Source: an uncultured Clostridia bacterium
GTDB lineage: Bacteria; Bacillota; Clostridia; TANB77; CAG-508
Direction: 5' to 3'
DNA: 64,000 bases
Assembly: GCA_948676835.1 (NCBI GenBank)
Contig: CAPOZU010000004.1
Span: 1 to 64,000, forward strand
Shown: positions 46,019 through 54,962 of the stretch, one piece after another
Layout of the letters: the number at the start of each line of letters is the position of its first letter
Position numbering within the stretch: the stretch's first letter is position 1
Position numbers and translations under genes: made by a program
Notes under the pieces: model-generated
Told to the model about the DNA's origin: nothing
The model's input: only the letters and a program-made list of their open reading frames with translations
Databases searched by the model: none

Positions 46019-48036
46019 TAATATTCCCATGAATCATCTTTACTAGATTGATTTCCATTTCCTTTTGAGGCACCTGGTTTTTCGCCGTTTTCTCTTTCTT
46101 GTTCAACAATTCTAGCAAGTTCATTTTGTACATCTTTTACTTTATCAAATGTTATTTCTGACTGTTTTACTACCTTCAAAAAAGAACTTGGTCTGAATAC
46201 TTGTATAGTTCCTTCCTTGCCTTTTTTTATTACTACTACATTTTTATCTTGTCCATCACTTGCTTGAATTTCTTCTCCTGTTTCTTCATCCGCTCTAAAA
46301 AACTCATCTTGCATAGCAGCTTCCTGTTCTTGAGCTTGCTCTCCTCTTTCATCTACTACTATAATTTCTGGTTCTACATGTTCTTCTTTTTCTTCTGATG
46401 CTCTTTCTTGTTCTGCTTTTTCTTGTTGCTGTTTTTCATAATATTCTAATATAGCTTTTTCTAAATCTTCTCCTCTTTCCTGCGCATCTGTTGCTATTTG
46501 AGTAAATTCCTTATCGACTTCCATTAAAACACCATTATATATATATATCCCATCTACTTCTGTACTTGGAACTGCAGACTTGTCTGCTTCATCAGTTGGC
46601 ATATTAAAGAATTCGCTTTCTAGACCTTCTCTTGCTGGTTCAAATGGAGCAACTTGAAGCTCTACACTTGCTTGTTTAAAAAGTTCAGCAAGTTCTGAAT
46701 CTTTTATTAGTTCAGTATCTTTTTGAGATTCTATATCTGCTTGTATTTTTTCAAAATTCATACCAATAGTATTCTCAAATCTCTGCAAAAAACTCTTTCT
46801 TTTTTCAGGATTGGTTAAAATATTACTAATTTCACCATGATAATTTATATTAGACATTATCTCTAAAATTTGCCCAACTCTATCATCAACTTCCATTTCT
46901 TGAAATTCTTCTTTCAGTATATTAGACAAATCCTTATCAGTTTGTTCTGATAAAAATTGTAAATCATCATATTCTAAATTTTCAAAATATTTTTTGTATT
47001 GTTCCATTGCATTTTTTATTTTATCTGCTTCAAATCCATATTGAGAAAATGCAATTGGAAGCTGAGAAATTTCTTCATTTAATGTATCATCTGAAATCAA
47101 TTCTTCTTGATTTCCAATTTTTTGCTCATCTAAAAATTCGATTGCTTTATCAGCTTCTTCTACTGCCTTTTTTTTCTGCTGGACTCCTTCTACTGTCTTT
47201 TCAGTACCTTTTTCTTTTTGTTGAAATTCTTTTACTGCCTTTTCGTACTCTTCTTGAAATATTTTTTTATATTCTTCATATTCTTCTTTTATTTTCTTAT
47301 ATTCTTCAGGATCTTTTATTTCTTCACGAATTTGTGATAAGTACTTGTTAAAAACTTGGGTTGCATGACTTACTACTTCACGAGCAGCTTCACTATCTGA
47401 AATATTTGGATTTTTAGCCCTTATATCTTGTATTTTTTTATAAAAAGCTGGATTCTTTTTATAGTAATCTTCTATTGCCTTTTTATCTCCAGTTGTATAT
47501 GCATCAAACAAATCTGAAAAACCTTCTATTACTTTAGAAGCAAATATTGTATCTTCTGTTTTATCTGGAATATCATTCCAGTCTTTAGCTATGTTTCTTA
47601 ATGCTGAGCCCATTTTTTCTATGTCTACTTTATTTAAATTATTTATAAATATTTCTTTCTCTTCAGCAGATAACTTATCATAATTATTTAACATCTCGTT
47701 TATAACTATGCCTGTGATAATAATATCTGATGTTTTCAATTTTTCTCTATTTTCCAATACACTTCGTTCTTTCATTTGCTTTGTATATTCAACTGTATTT
47801 TTAGCACTCTTAATTATTTGTGAAGAAACTGAAATTGTGCCAGAAGTTGGTTCTAATAGTTTATTTCCATTTTTTACTTGTTGATTTATAACTACTAATG
47901 CCTCGTCATATTCATCATTTGTTAATTCATTAAAATTGTCTCTTAATTCTTTACAAAAATCATTAAAATATATAACTTCGTTAGTTTCAGTTTGTGCTAT
48001 TTCAAATAAAGTATTTACTATTGTATCAGAAGACAT
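46018..48036 (-). CDS. Unknown 672-aa protein with coiled-coil and Glu-rich regions
   Basis: ATG at 48036 after AAAAGGAGAGAAAAGC. Residues about 1-60 (TIVNTLFEIAQTETNEVIYFNDFC) and 100-230 look globular and helical. A strongly charged coiled-coil occupies about 240-310 (EEYKKIKEEYEEYKKIFQEEY). A mixed helical region runs to 480, followed by Glu/Gln-rich disorder (540-600) and a basic strand-like end. No signal peptide, membrane helix or enzymatic motif is seen. The protein is presumably cytoplasmic and structural or scaffolding, but the function is not recognised. It is divergent from the gene at 48191. Confidence 0.75.
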   Translation of the reverse strand: MSSDTIVNTLFEIAQTETNEVIYFNDFCKELRDNFNELTNDEYDEALVVINQQVKNGNKLLEPTSGTISVSSQIIKSAKNTVEYTKQMKERSVLENREKLKTSDIIITGIVINEMLNNYDKLSAEEKEIFINNLNKVDIEKMGSALRNIAKDWNDIPDKTEDTIFASKVIEGFSDLFDAYTTGDKKAIEDYYKKNPAFYKKIQDIRAKNPNISDSEAAREVVSHATQVFNKYLSQIREEIKDPEEYKKIKEEYEEYKKIFQEEYEKAVKEFQQKEKGTEKTVEGVQQKKKAVEEADKAIEFLDEQKIGNQEELISDDTLNEEISQLPIAFSQYGFEADKIKNAMEQYKKYFENLEYDDLQFLSEQTDKDLSNILKEEFQEMEVDDRVGQILEIMSNINYHGEISNILTNPEKRKSFLQRFENTIGMNFEKIQADIESQKDTELIKDSELAELFKQASVELQVAPFEPAREGLESEFFNMPTDEADKSAVPSTEVDGIYIYNGVLMEVDKEFTQIATDAQERGEDLEKAILEYYEKQQQEKAEQERASEEKEEHVEPEIIVVDERGEQAQEQEAAMQDEFFRADEETGEEIQASDGQDKNVVVIKKGKEGTIQVFRPSSFLKVVKQSEITFDKVKDVQNELARIVEQERENGEKPGASKGNGNQSSKDDSWEY

Positions 48037-48135
48037 CAGCTTTTCTCTCCTTTTTATCTAATATAACAATTGTATTTTATTTCTAAGCAAATTATTTTAC
48101 AATTACCATATATTAACATTTATGTTTCTTTTTTA

Positions 48136-48164
48136 TTGCTTTTTTATGTAAAGTGTGTTATTAT
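48136..48164 (+). promoter_or_regulatory. Promoter of the 48191-48721 gene
   Basis: TTGCTT, a 17-bp spacer and TATTAT on the plus strand. The ATG follows 27 nt after the -10. Confidence 0.6.
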
Positions 48165-48190
48165 ATAAATAGTTTGGAAAGGAGTATTTT

Positions 48191-48721
48191 ATGGGATTAA
48201 GAGATAAATATAAAAAAAATGATAAACCAGAATTTCAACCATTAGATTTAAATGAGATGAATGTACAAGCAATATTTAAAAGATGCTTAACTACTAATAA
48301 TTCACCAAAACCTGGTGAAGATTATAATTCAGTTATATTTGGCCGTGATGGAGGATATGCCGAAGATCATCAACCTGTTTGCTTTAACATAAAACAATTA
48401 CGAGCAAATGATGAAACAATAAGATTTTTATTTGGTCAATTACAAGCAATACATCAAGGGAAAAAACAATTTTCAGTAGAGGATTCTATTTTAAAATATA
48501 ATGGTACTAATTGGACATCCAATAAAGGTATTATGATGGAACTTCTTTATCTAGGAGAAGCATCTGCTACAATAACACCTTTTATTGCTAAAACAGGTAA
48601 AGCTAATGTTGCACTTGTAAAACCAACACTTTCACCTAAAGACCCTAAATTTGCAGAATGGTACAAAGGTTATGAAGCAGAAATGAAAAAAGCTGAAGGA
48701 CCAACACCAGACGAAAAATAA
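48191..48721 (+). CDS. Unknown 176-aa protein
   Basis: ATG at 48191 after GGAAAGGAG with ideal spacing. The sequence is soluble and mixed alpha/beta (NSVIFGRDGGYAEDHQPVCFNIKQLRAN; LYLGEASATITPFIAKTG) with a charged, Pro-containing C-terminus. There is no membrane segment and no catalytic motif. I do not recognise the family. It is transcribed divergently from the 672-residue unknown gene, and a strong terminator follows, so it is probably a single-gene unit. Confidence 0.75.
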   Translation: MGLRDKYKKNDKPEFQPLDLNEMNVQAIFKRCLTTNNSPKPGEDYNSVIFGRDGGYAEDHQPVCFNIKQLRANDETIRFLFGQLQAIHQGKKQFSVEDSILKYNGTNWTSNKGIMMELLYLGEASATITPFIAKTGKANVALVKPTLSPKDPKFAEWYKGYEAEMKKAEGPTPDEK

Positions 48722-48741
48722 GTAAATAAAATTTATACATA

Positions 48742-48789
48742 AAAAAAGACATATCTATTTAGCTACACGCTTTATAGATATGTTTTTTA
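48742..48789 (+). terminator. Terminator after the 176-aa gene
   Basis: The stem with ACATATCTAT / ATAGATATGT cores is flanked by an A run and a T run. A second hairpin (TGAAACTTAAG...CTTAAATTTCA) follows near 48816-48844. Confidence 0.75.
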
Positions 48790-48940
48790 TTTTTCAAAAA
48801 ATTACTAAAAAAAAATGAAACTTAAGGTGCTTTCTTAAATTTCATTTCTTACTAATTATTATACACTATTATTTACAAAAAAACAATTCTTTTCTTTATT
48901 AATAATTCGTTATATAATGTAGCTCGTGAGGTGATTAACT

Positions 48941-50383
48941 TTGAATAAAAATTATGATTTAATTATTGTCGGAGCTGGTCCTAGTGGTGTTTTTACTGCT
49001 TATGAACTTATAGAGCTTGGCATAGCAAAAGATAAAAAAATATTACTTATAGAGCAAGGAAAGTCTGTAGATAAAAGATCTTGTCCTGTAGAAAAAGTAG
49101 GAAAATGTATAAAATGCAAACCTTATTGCAATATTACCAGTGGTTTTTCAGGAGCAGGAGCTTTCTCAGATGGAAAATTAACTCTTCCAAATAAAGATAG
49201 CGATTCTATTGAAGTTGGTGGAATTTTAGACCAATATCTTGGTGTTGAGAAAACTAAAGAGCTAATGTTCTATACAGATGAAATATATTTAAAATTTGGT
49301 GCTGATCCAAAACTTCAAGGATTAGACCATTTAGATGAAATTAAGAAAATATCAGATAAGGCTAAAGAAAATAACATAACTTTAGCAAATTGCCCAATTA
49401 GACATTTAGGTACAGAAAAAAGTCACGAATTATATAAAAAGATTCAAGATTATATATTAGCACACAATGTTGAAATCATGTTTGAAACTAATGTTAAAGA
49501 TTTAATTGTAGAAAACAATAAAATTTCTGGTGTAATAATTGAACCTTCAAACCACAAAGAAGATGATGAAGAAATATCTTTATATGCAAATAAAGTTGTT
49601 ATTGGTGTTGGTAGAAAAGGTGCTGAATGGCTTGCAAAAATGTGTGAAGACCATTCTATTAAGAATCGCGCTGGTGTTGTTGATGTTGGTGTTAGATATG
49701 AACTTCCAGATAGTGTTATGAAAGACATAAATGAATATCTTTATGAAGGAAAATTTGTTGCAAGACTTGCTCCTTATAAAGATAAAGTTAGAACATTCTG
49801 CCAAAACCCTAGTGGATTTGTTGCAAATGAAGTTTATGATAATAACTTAACTTTAGTAAATGGACATTCTTATAAAGATAGAAAAAGTACTAATACAAAT
49901 TTAGCTATACTTGCATCTCATCATTTTAATGATCCATTTAAAGAACCTATTAAATATGGTATCAATATTGCTGAAAATGCAAATCAACTTGGAAAAGGTA
50001 ATGTTTTAGTCCAAAGACTTGGAGATATTTTAGAAGGAAAACGTACTTGGGAAAAAGACTTAGAAAATAATAGTGTTGTTCCAACATTAAAAACTGCTGT
50101 TGCTGGTGATATCACTTATGCAATTGGATATAGAACAATGGTAGATATATTAGAATTTATTAAAGCCTTAGATAAAGTTATTCCTGGATTTGCTCATCCT
50201 GATAATCTTTTATATGCTGCTGAAATTAAATTCTATTCAAATCAAATTACAATAGACAATAATTTCGAAACAAGTGTAAGTGGCTTATATTCTATTGGAG
50301 ATGGCGGAGGGCTTACTCGTGGATTAATTATGGCATCTGCAAGTGGTGTTCAAATGGCAAGAATTTTAAAAGATATTTTATAA
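48941..50383 (+). CDS. FAD-dependent oxidoreductase (COG2509-like flavoprotein)
   Basis: TTG at 48941 is preceded by GTGAGGTGATT; 480 residues. The N-terminal Rossmann motif IVGAGPSG (residues 8-15) and the later VVIGVGRKGAEWL motif show FAD and probably NAD(P) binding. The segment RSCPVEKVGKCIKCKPYCN with several cysteines, followed by SGFSGAGAFSDGKL, is typical of the uncharacterised FAD-dependent dehydrogenase group often annotated COG2509. The C-terminus SIGDGGGLTRGLIMASASG is the second FAD-contact motif. The substrate is unknown. The cysteines could bind a metal or take part in thiol redox. Monocistronic, with a convergent terminator. Confidence 0.85.
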   Translation: MNKNYDLIIVGAGPSGVFTAYELIELGIAKDKKILLIEQGKSVDKRSCPVEKVGKCIKCKPYCNITSGFSGAGAFSDGKLTLPNKDSDSIEVGGILDQYLGVEKTKELMFYTDEIYLKFGADPKLQGLDHLDEIKKISDKAKENNITLANCPIRHLGTEKSHELYKKIQDYILAHNVEIMFETNVKDLIVENNKISGVIIEPSNHKEDDEEISLYANKVVIGVGRKGAEWLAKMCEDHSIKNRAGVVDVGVRYELPDSVMKDINEYLYEGKFVARLAPYKDKVRTFCQNPSGFVANEVYDNNLTLVNGHSYKDRKSTNTNLAILASHHFNDPFKEPIKYGINIAENANQLGKGNVLVQRLGDILEGKRTWEKDLENNSVVPTLKTAVAGDITYAIGYRTMVDILEFIKALDKVIPGFAHPDNLLYAAEIKFYSNQITIDNNFETSVSGLYSIGDGGGLTRGLIMASASGVQMARILKDIL

Positions 50384-50389
50384 TATATC

Positions 50390-50423
50390 AAAAGAGTAGA
50401 TTTCTTAAAATCTACTCTTTTTT
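50390..50423. terminator. Bidirectional terminator between convergent genes
   Basis: A 14-bp stem (AAAAGAGTAGATTT / AAATCTACTCTTTT) with a 4-nt loop. It encodes the last residues of the minus-strand wall protein and serves both genes. Confidence 0.85.
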
Positions 50424-52633
50424 CTACGTTTTGGGACCACTGCTTTTTTAGTAAAAAATACTATAACAAAAATACTTCCAATTAATAAATCACTTCTTCC
50501 TTTAAGCTCTCCCACTCCACCAGTAACTGGTAATTCATATTGTTTGATATTTGATACTACAATTTGTACATTTAATAAATCTTCTTTTTCACCATTAACT
50601 TCTATAATATCTAATTTTTGACTTCCTATAATATAATTTTTAGGTGCTTCTAGTTCTGTTAGTTTATAAAATCCATATTTTAAAGTATCAAAAACTAAGT
50701 TTCCATCTTTATCTGTTGTTCCATCTAAAATAGTAAATTCCTCATCATTTTCCACTACATCCCATGTTCCAGTCTCTTCGTTTTGTATTACTTTTTCTAA
50801 TTTAAATTTTGCATTTTGAAGCAATATATCTGAGTTTGCTCTATCTACTTTTGTTATTTGTATTGTTCCATATTTATTATAAGTTAATGTTATGATATTA
50901 TTTTCAAAATCTTCCGTTTTCTCACAATAATATCCTTCCACATTTTCTCCATCTACTGTGTATTTTATTTCATTTCCAGCATCATCAAGTCTTTTTAAGT
51001 TATCCCATGTATGAGTCCAACCCATTTCTGGTGTTAATGTTTTTTCTTCAAGTTGACTATCATTTGAAACTTGTTTTAAATATACTTTTGATGATTCCTC
51101 TGCACCACCATTCCATATCTCTACTACAGTAATACTTTTTGTATTTTTTATATAGTATATATTTATGACATTTTCATCACTATTGCTTGATATTGTTATG
51201 CTTTCAGGATCTATGCTATCAAAAAGATATCCTTCAAATTCTTTTATTTCTACTACTTCGCTGGATATTATAGTATTTTGAAATACTTGTTCTGGAACTT
51301 TTATAGATTCTAATATGTTTCCAGTTTCTTTTTCAATATAGTTTATTGTATATTCTAAATCATTTCTTTTTTCATAAGTATTTGTTATGCTTCTGCTTCC
51401 TTCTGTAAATGTTGATTCAACTTCAAATAATATAGTATCATTTTCTATTATAGCTTCATCCGTACTTGATATTGTATTTTTATACCCGTTAATTTCTGAG
51501 CCTACTTCTTTTAAAGTTAGCTGTGTTTTTTCTGTTACACCATCTTGCACTATATAATTTGGAACTGGTATAGTCCATTCTAATATAGGATTTTCTCCAC
51601 TTTCTATGATTTGAAGATTCTCATTTTCTAATGATAGAGTTCCATTATTAGCATAAGCTGATAATGAATTTGTAACCTCATATTCTAAAGAAAGTTCTTT
51701 AGGAATTGCATCATAATTTTGAACTCCAACAAATTCTTTTCTAATTATTAAATCTTTATCTTCTACATAAGTAGCATTTGGCTTCCATACTGCATAAAGT
51801 TCTTTACTCACAGGCGTTTTCGAACTTCCTAATCCATCTGACCAATTTAAAGGAATACTATCTCCACTAGTATATTGCGCTTCTTCTGCATCAGGTGTAT
51901 CAGCCCATCCTAAAAATGTATATCCTTGTTTTTGTGGCACTACTGATGTGACACTTAAATTAGCACTTGTACTTGCAAATTTATTTGTTGTTGTAGAAGG
52001 CATGTTTGTTACATTTTCTTCGTTTGCGTTATAATTTAGAGAATAATATGCATAAATTGTAGCATTAAACAAATCATTATATCTATACCATTGATAATCT
52101 TGTGGAAAGCTAAGATATCTACCACATTGACAGTATCCTTGGTTAGATGGAACTACATAATTACAATAATAATTAAATGATACCGTTCCAATTCCTGGTT
52201 TTATTGTTGTAAATTCTACTACTCCATATATTCCATCTCCATAACAATCGCCAATTTTAAGCCTATTGCCATTATCTGTAATGGAAATATCAATATAATA
52301 TGTAGCATTATATAATAAAACTTCTCTTCTACAATAAGAACAATATTTAGAATATGTATTATTTATCTCTAATGAATTCTGCTCTCCTACATCCATTTCA
52401 AAAGATCCATTAGAAGTCTCTGTAGTTCCTCCATTTATACTCGTGCCTGAAAATTCACTTGGTTTTTTAGTAGCATCAACATAAACATTGGATGCCCTCT
52501 CTGATACTCCTTCTGCTGCTACACTAATACCATTTTCCTGTATTGGAACCATACCAATCTCGTTTTCCTGTATTTCTTCCATCGCAATTGCTGTATTTTG
52601 AAATGCAGACAAAACAATAGAAATAATTAGCAA
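50405..52633 (-). CDS. LPxTG wall protein with InlB-type, MucBP and Cna_B domains; main frame of a phase-variable gene
   Basis: The frame encodes 742 residues from TTG 52633, but this start has no ribosome site and cuts the signal peptide. The open frame continues upstream without a normal start codon to a TGA at about 52722. I infer that the true start is the ATG at 52743, in another phase because of the (CA)15 tract; one unit fewer would give 778 residues with a full signal peptide (KKIKNK, then IIAILLIISIVLSA, cleavage near AIA-M). The mature protein has a Cys-rich N-terminal part (KYCSYCRREV, NQGYCQCGRY), an InlB B-type repeat (QGYTFLGWADT...ELYAVW), a Cna_B-like region, a MucBP-like unit, then Cna_B and SpaA domains. 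LPVTGG, a hydrophobic helix and a basic tail form the sortase anchor. Confidence 0.85.
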   Translation of the reverse strand: MLIISIVLSAFQNTAIAMEEIQENEIGMVPIQENGISVAAEGVSERASNVYVDATKKPSEFSGTSINGGTTETSNGSFEMDVGEQNSLEINNTYSKYCSYCRREVLLYNATYYIDISITDNGNRLKIGDCYGDGIYGVVEFTTIKPGIGTVSFNYYCNYVVPSNQGYCQCGRYLSFPQDYQWYRYNDLFNATIYAYYSLNYNANEENVTNMPSTTTNKFASTSANLSVTSVVPQKQGYTFLGWADTPDAEEAQYTSGDSIPLNWSDGLGSSKTPVSKELYAVWKPNATYVEDKDLIIRKEFVGVQNYDAIPKELSLEYEVTNSLSAYANNGTLSLENENLQIIESGENPILEWTIPVPNYIVQDGVTEKTQLTLKEVGSEINGYKNTISSTDEAIIENDTILFEVESTFTEGSRSITNTYEKRNDLEYTINYIEKETGNILESIKVPEQVFQNTIISSEVVEIKEFEGYLFDSIDPESITISSNSDENVINIYYIKNTKSITVVEIWNGGAEESSKVYLKQVSNDSQLEEKTLTPEMGWTHTWDNLKRLDDAGNEIKYTVDGENVEGYYCEKTEDFENNIITLTYNKYGTIQITKVDRANSDILLQNAKFKLEKVIQNEETGTWDVVENDEEFTILDGTTDKDGNLVFDTLKYGFYKLTELEAPKNYIIGSQKLDIIEVNGEKEDLLNVQIVVSNIKQYELPVTGGVGELKGRSDLLIGSIFVIVFFTKKAVVPKRRKKSRF

Positions 52634-52668
52634 AATAGCAATTATTTTATTTTTTATTTTTTTGGCTA

Positions 52669-52743
<75 letters not shown>

Positions 52744-52784
52744 ACTACCTTTTCCTTTCTTTTGTACTCATGTTCTTTATTTTG

Positions 52785-52909
52785 AGTATAAATCAAGAAC
52801 TTTGCAAAGTATGTTACAGTAGTATTACGGGATTTGCCAAAATTGTTTTGTATTCATTCGGATACAAAGAATGTAGTGATGCGTTTTGCGTGCATCACAT
52901 TTGAAATGC
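52785..52909 (-). promoter_or_regulatory. Shared promoter cassette, copy C (before the phase-variable gene)
   Basis: Minus-strand order: GCATCAC...ATGC box (52909-52892), 62 bp, a degenerate dyad TGTTA-N8-TTACG as read on plus (52812-52829), 3 bp, TTTGCAAA (52808-52801), 10 bp, and TATACT (52790-52785). All spacings equal those of copies A and B although the sequence between the boxes has diverged. Confidence 0.8.
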
Positions 52910-52930
52910 ACTTCAGGATTTTATAAAAAA

Positions 52931-52960
52931 ATAAACCTTAGAAATGTTTCTAAGGTTTAT
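52931..52960. terminator. Terminator of the 52971-54430 operon
   Basis: Perfect 14-bp stem ATAAACCTTAGAAA / TTTCTAAGGTTTAT with a 2-nt spacer just beyond the minus-strand stop at 52971. An A run precedes it on plus, giving a T run on minus. Confidence 0.85.
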
Positions 52961-52970
52961 GTCTTTGTTT

Positions 52971-53342
52971 TTAAAATATATTTCCATGTTTTTCTATAAT
53001 AATTCCTACAATATCATCTAAGTATCCTATAAGAAATTCTACGTCTCTTCTCTTTACTTTTTCATAATTTATAAGATTATATTCTCCATTTATTTCTGTA
53101 AGAATACCCGAAATATCTTTTTCTTTACTTTCTAATATTTTAATTAAATTAATTATATTAGAACTTTCAACTTTTTCATTATATACTTTTTCCAAAAGCA
53201 CAACATTTACTAGTTCAACTAGTGCCGCTGCTGCTTTATATGCATCTTTATAACCTCCGCTACTTATTAAATTGTCTATAGTTTCAATTTTACCATTTAG
53301 AAAAGATATCTTACTTATATTTTTTATCATTACACTTTTCAT
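52971..53342 (-). CDS. Unknown 123-aa helical protein
   Basis: The ATG at 53342 shares its A with the TAA of the upstream gene (TAATG), so translation is probably coupled. The sequence is almost entirely helical (ALVELVNVVLLEKVYNEKV; IINLIKILESKEKDISG), faintly like small HEPN-type or four-helix proteins, but the RxxxxH motif of HEPN nucleases is not seen. No function is assigned. It forms a two-gene operon with the 362-residue protein upstream. Confidence 0.75.
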   Translation of the reverse strand: MKSVMIKNISKISFLNGKIETIDNLISSGGYKDAYKAAAALVELVNVVLLEKVYNEKVESSNIINLIKILESKEKDISGILTEINGEYNLINYEKVKRRDVEFLIGYLDDIVGIIIEKHGNIF

Positions 53343-54430
53343 TATCTATCTTCTCCTTCAGCTTCGATTCTTTTTAACTGTTTTCTTGTTAAACCATATC
53401 TAACACCTAATTCGTGTTTTCTGCCTTTAGGCATATCTAGTTGTTTTATATGTTCTACAAGCCTTCGTCTTTCCCTATCTTTATCTATTGTTCTTTCATT
53501 TATTCCTAATTTATCATCAAATTCCTGATTTGCTATAGCATTATTATAAAATTCTTTTGCTTGTTCAGATTGATAATCAACAAGCATATCTGTTTCAATG
53601 CTATATATTGGCATTTGATATGGTGAAGTTTTTAATTGTTCTATTAAATCTATACTTTTAACATGTACAGAAAATTGTCCGAAATTTGAAACATCCATTA
53701 CAAATAAGCTCCCATTTCTTCCTGTTCCATCTTCTTTATAACCATATGAAATTTCTTTTACCTTATTTTCCCTTGCTAACAAATGAACATTTTCGATTTC
53801 CATATCTTTTATTTTCATTGCATTACTAAATCCAAGAATAAGCTCTTTAAAATTACATTCATCTAAATTCTTACCCTCTTCAAAATCTTTATCTCTAAAT
53901 CCAAATCTTTTTAACTCTTGTTTTGCAACGTCTTTCTTATCTTCATCTAATGTTGGACTATATGCTTTTCTCATTAGAGCCAAAACATTTTTAAAATTTC
54001 CTCTGTTGTTAGGTATTCTTATTTCATTAACTCTTATATATTCTTTTAATGTTGCTCTAAATATATGTTCAAATTCATGAGCTATTTTATTAGATAAATG
54101 TATTATTCTGCCTCTTTGCATTATATCATCAATTAAAAGTTCTCTTGAATTCTTGCCTTCGCTATTATCTGGTGTAACTTTTAAATCATCTATAGTATAT
54201 CGTTTAGCTGGTAATTGCGCACCTAACAGTTCATCAAAACCTCTTTCTTCTGATGTGTTTATTCTTTTATTAAATTTATTATATTTCTTTTTCCAATCTG
54301 GAACTAACTCTCTAAAAAAACTTAATAAATTATTTAAATTTTGTTCTGATGTATTTAGCATATATTCTTTATCTATATTATTATTAAATCTTTTTAAAAT
54401 TCCAGCTATTCTTGCTTTATTTATAGCCAT
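53342..54430 (-). CDS. Unknown 362-aa protein with an HExxH motif
   Basis: ATG at 54430 follows GGAGGCTACAGCC. Near residue 120 lies KIAHEFEHIFRATL, an HExxH pattern on a predicted helix as in zinc metallopeptidases; a third zinc ligand downstream is not obvious, so catalytic activity is only a possibility. The C-terminus (DRERRRLVEHIKQLDMPKGRKHELGVRYGLTRKQLKRIEAEGEDR region) is basic and looks like a helical DNA- or RNA-binding segment. No signal peptide is present. It is coupled to the next gene by a TAATG overlap. Confidence 0.7.
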   Translation of the reverse strand: MAINKARIAGILKRFNNNIDKEYMLNTSEQNLNNLLSFFRELVPDWKKKYNKFNKRINTSEERGFDELLGAQLPAKRYTIDDLKVTPDNSEGKNSRELLIDDIMQRGRIIHLSNKIAHEFEHIFRATLKEYIRVNEIRIPNNRGNFKNVLALMRKAYSPTLDEDKKDVAKQELKRFGFRDKDFEEGKNLDECNFKELILGFSNAMKIKDMEIENVHLLARENKVKEISYGYKEDGTGRNGSLFVMDVSNFGQFSVHVKSIDLIEQLKTSPYQMPIYSIETDMLVDYQSEQAKEFYNNAIANQEFDDKLGINERTIDKDRERRRLVEHIKQLDMPKGRKHELGVRYGLTRKQLKRIEAEGEDR

Positions 54431-54549
54431 TGGCTGTAGCCTCCATTTTTAAGTGCTTATAATAAAATTATAACATTTTTAGACTAAATACGTCAAACTT
54501 TTAATTGTATTGCACTTTTTCAAATAATAAAAAAATAAAAACGCTAATG

Positions 54550-54578
54550 TTTACATAAATTTAAAAATATGTTATAAT
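54550..54578 (+). promoter_or_regulatory. Promoter of the high-GC small gene
   Basis: TTTACA, a 17-bp spacer and TATAAT, followed by AGCAATTGTA. It resembles the apt promoter region at 1920-1965. Confidence 0.7.
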
Positions 54579-54627
54579 AGCAATTGTAGCAAAATGTTTA
54601 TTAGAAGAGATGGAAGGAGTGTACATT

Positions 54628-54870
54628 ATGGAAGGACTTCTCAAAGAAATCTACAGCAAAATGGATGCTTTTAAAGAATGCTCTTCTTGCGGAAGAAGAC
54701 AATATCTTGCATCTGCTAAGGCGCTGTATGATTTAGAACTGCGGTTAGAGGAAATGGAGAATTTTGGTGATGATCTTACCAATACAACCGAACTGGAAGA
54801 AATCAACAGAAAGGCAGGTGCAATTCTGCAGAATTGTGGGATTGTCTACCGCATAGAGGTGAGCGCATGA
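54628..54870 (+). CDS. Small CxxC protein of unknown function, foreign base composition
   Basis: ATG at 54628 has AAGGAG upstream with good spacing, preferred over the in-frame ATG at 54610 that precedes that site; 80 residues. It contains ECSSCGRRQ, a single CxxC pair that might bind metal or form a redox pair, followed by charged helices (YDLELRLEEMENFG; ELEEINRKAGAILQNCG) with one more Cys. No family is recognised. GC content and codon use (CTG, GCG, GAA/GAG mix) differ sharply from the surrounding AT-rich genes and resemble apt at 2048. It has its own promoter and terminator. Its stop overlaps a potential ATGA start of a short downstream frame that runs into the terminator. Confidence 0.75.
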   Translation: MEGLLKEIYSKMDAFKECSSCGRRQYLASAKALYDLELRLEEMENFGDDLTNTTELEEINRKAGAILQNCGIVYRIEVSA

Positions 54871-54881
54871 ACACCGGCTAC

Positions 54882-54921
54882 AGAGTGCTGACAAGGGATA
54901 GACCGTCGGCACTCTCTTTTT
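54882..54921 (+). terminator. Terminator of the high-GC small gene
   Basis: AGAGTGCTGAC / GTCGGCACTCT stem (one G-U pair) followed by CTTTTTT. Its GC-rich stem matches the gene, not the neighbourhood. Confidence 0.85.
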
Positions 54922-54962
54922 TATTTAAAAAAAATGAGGGCTATTGCCCCCTATTTTTTGTT

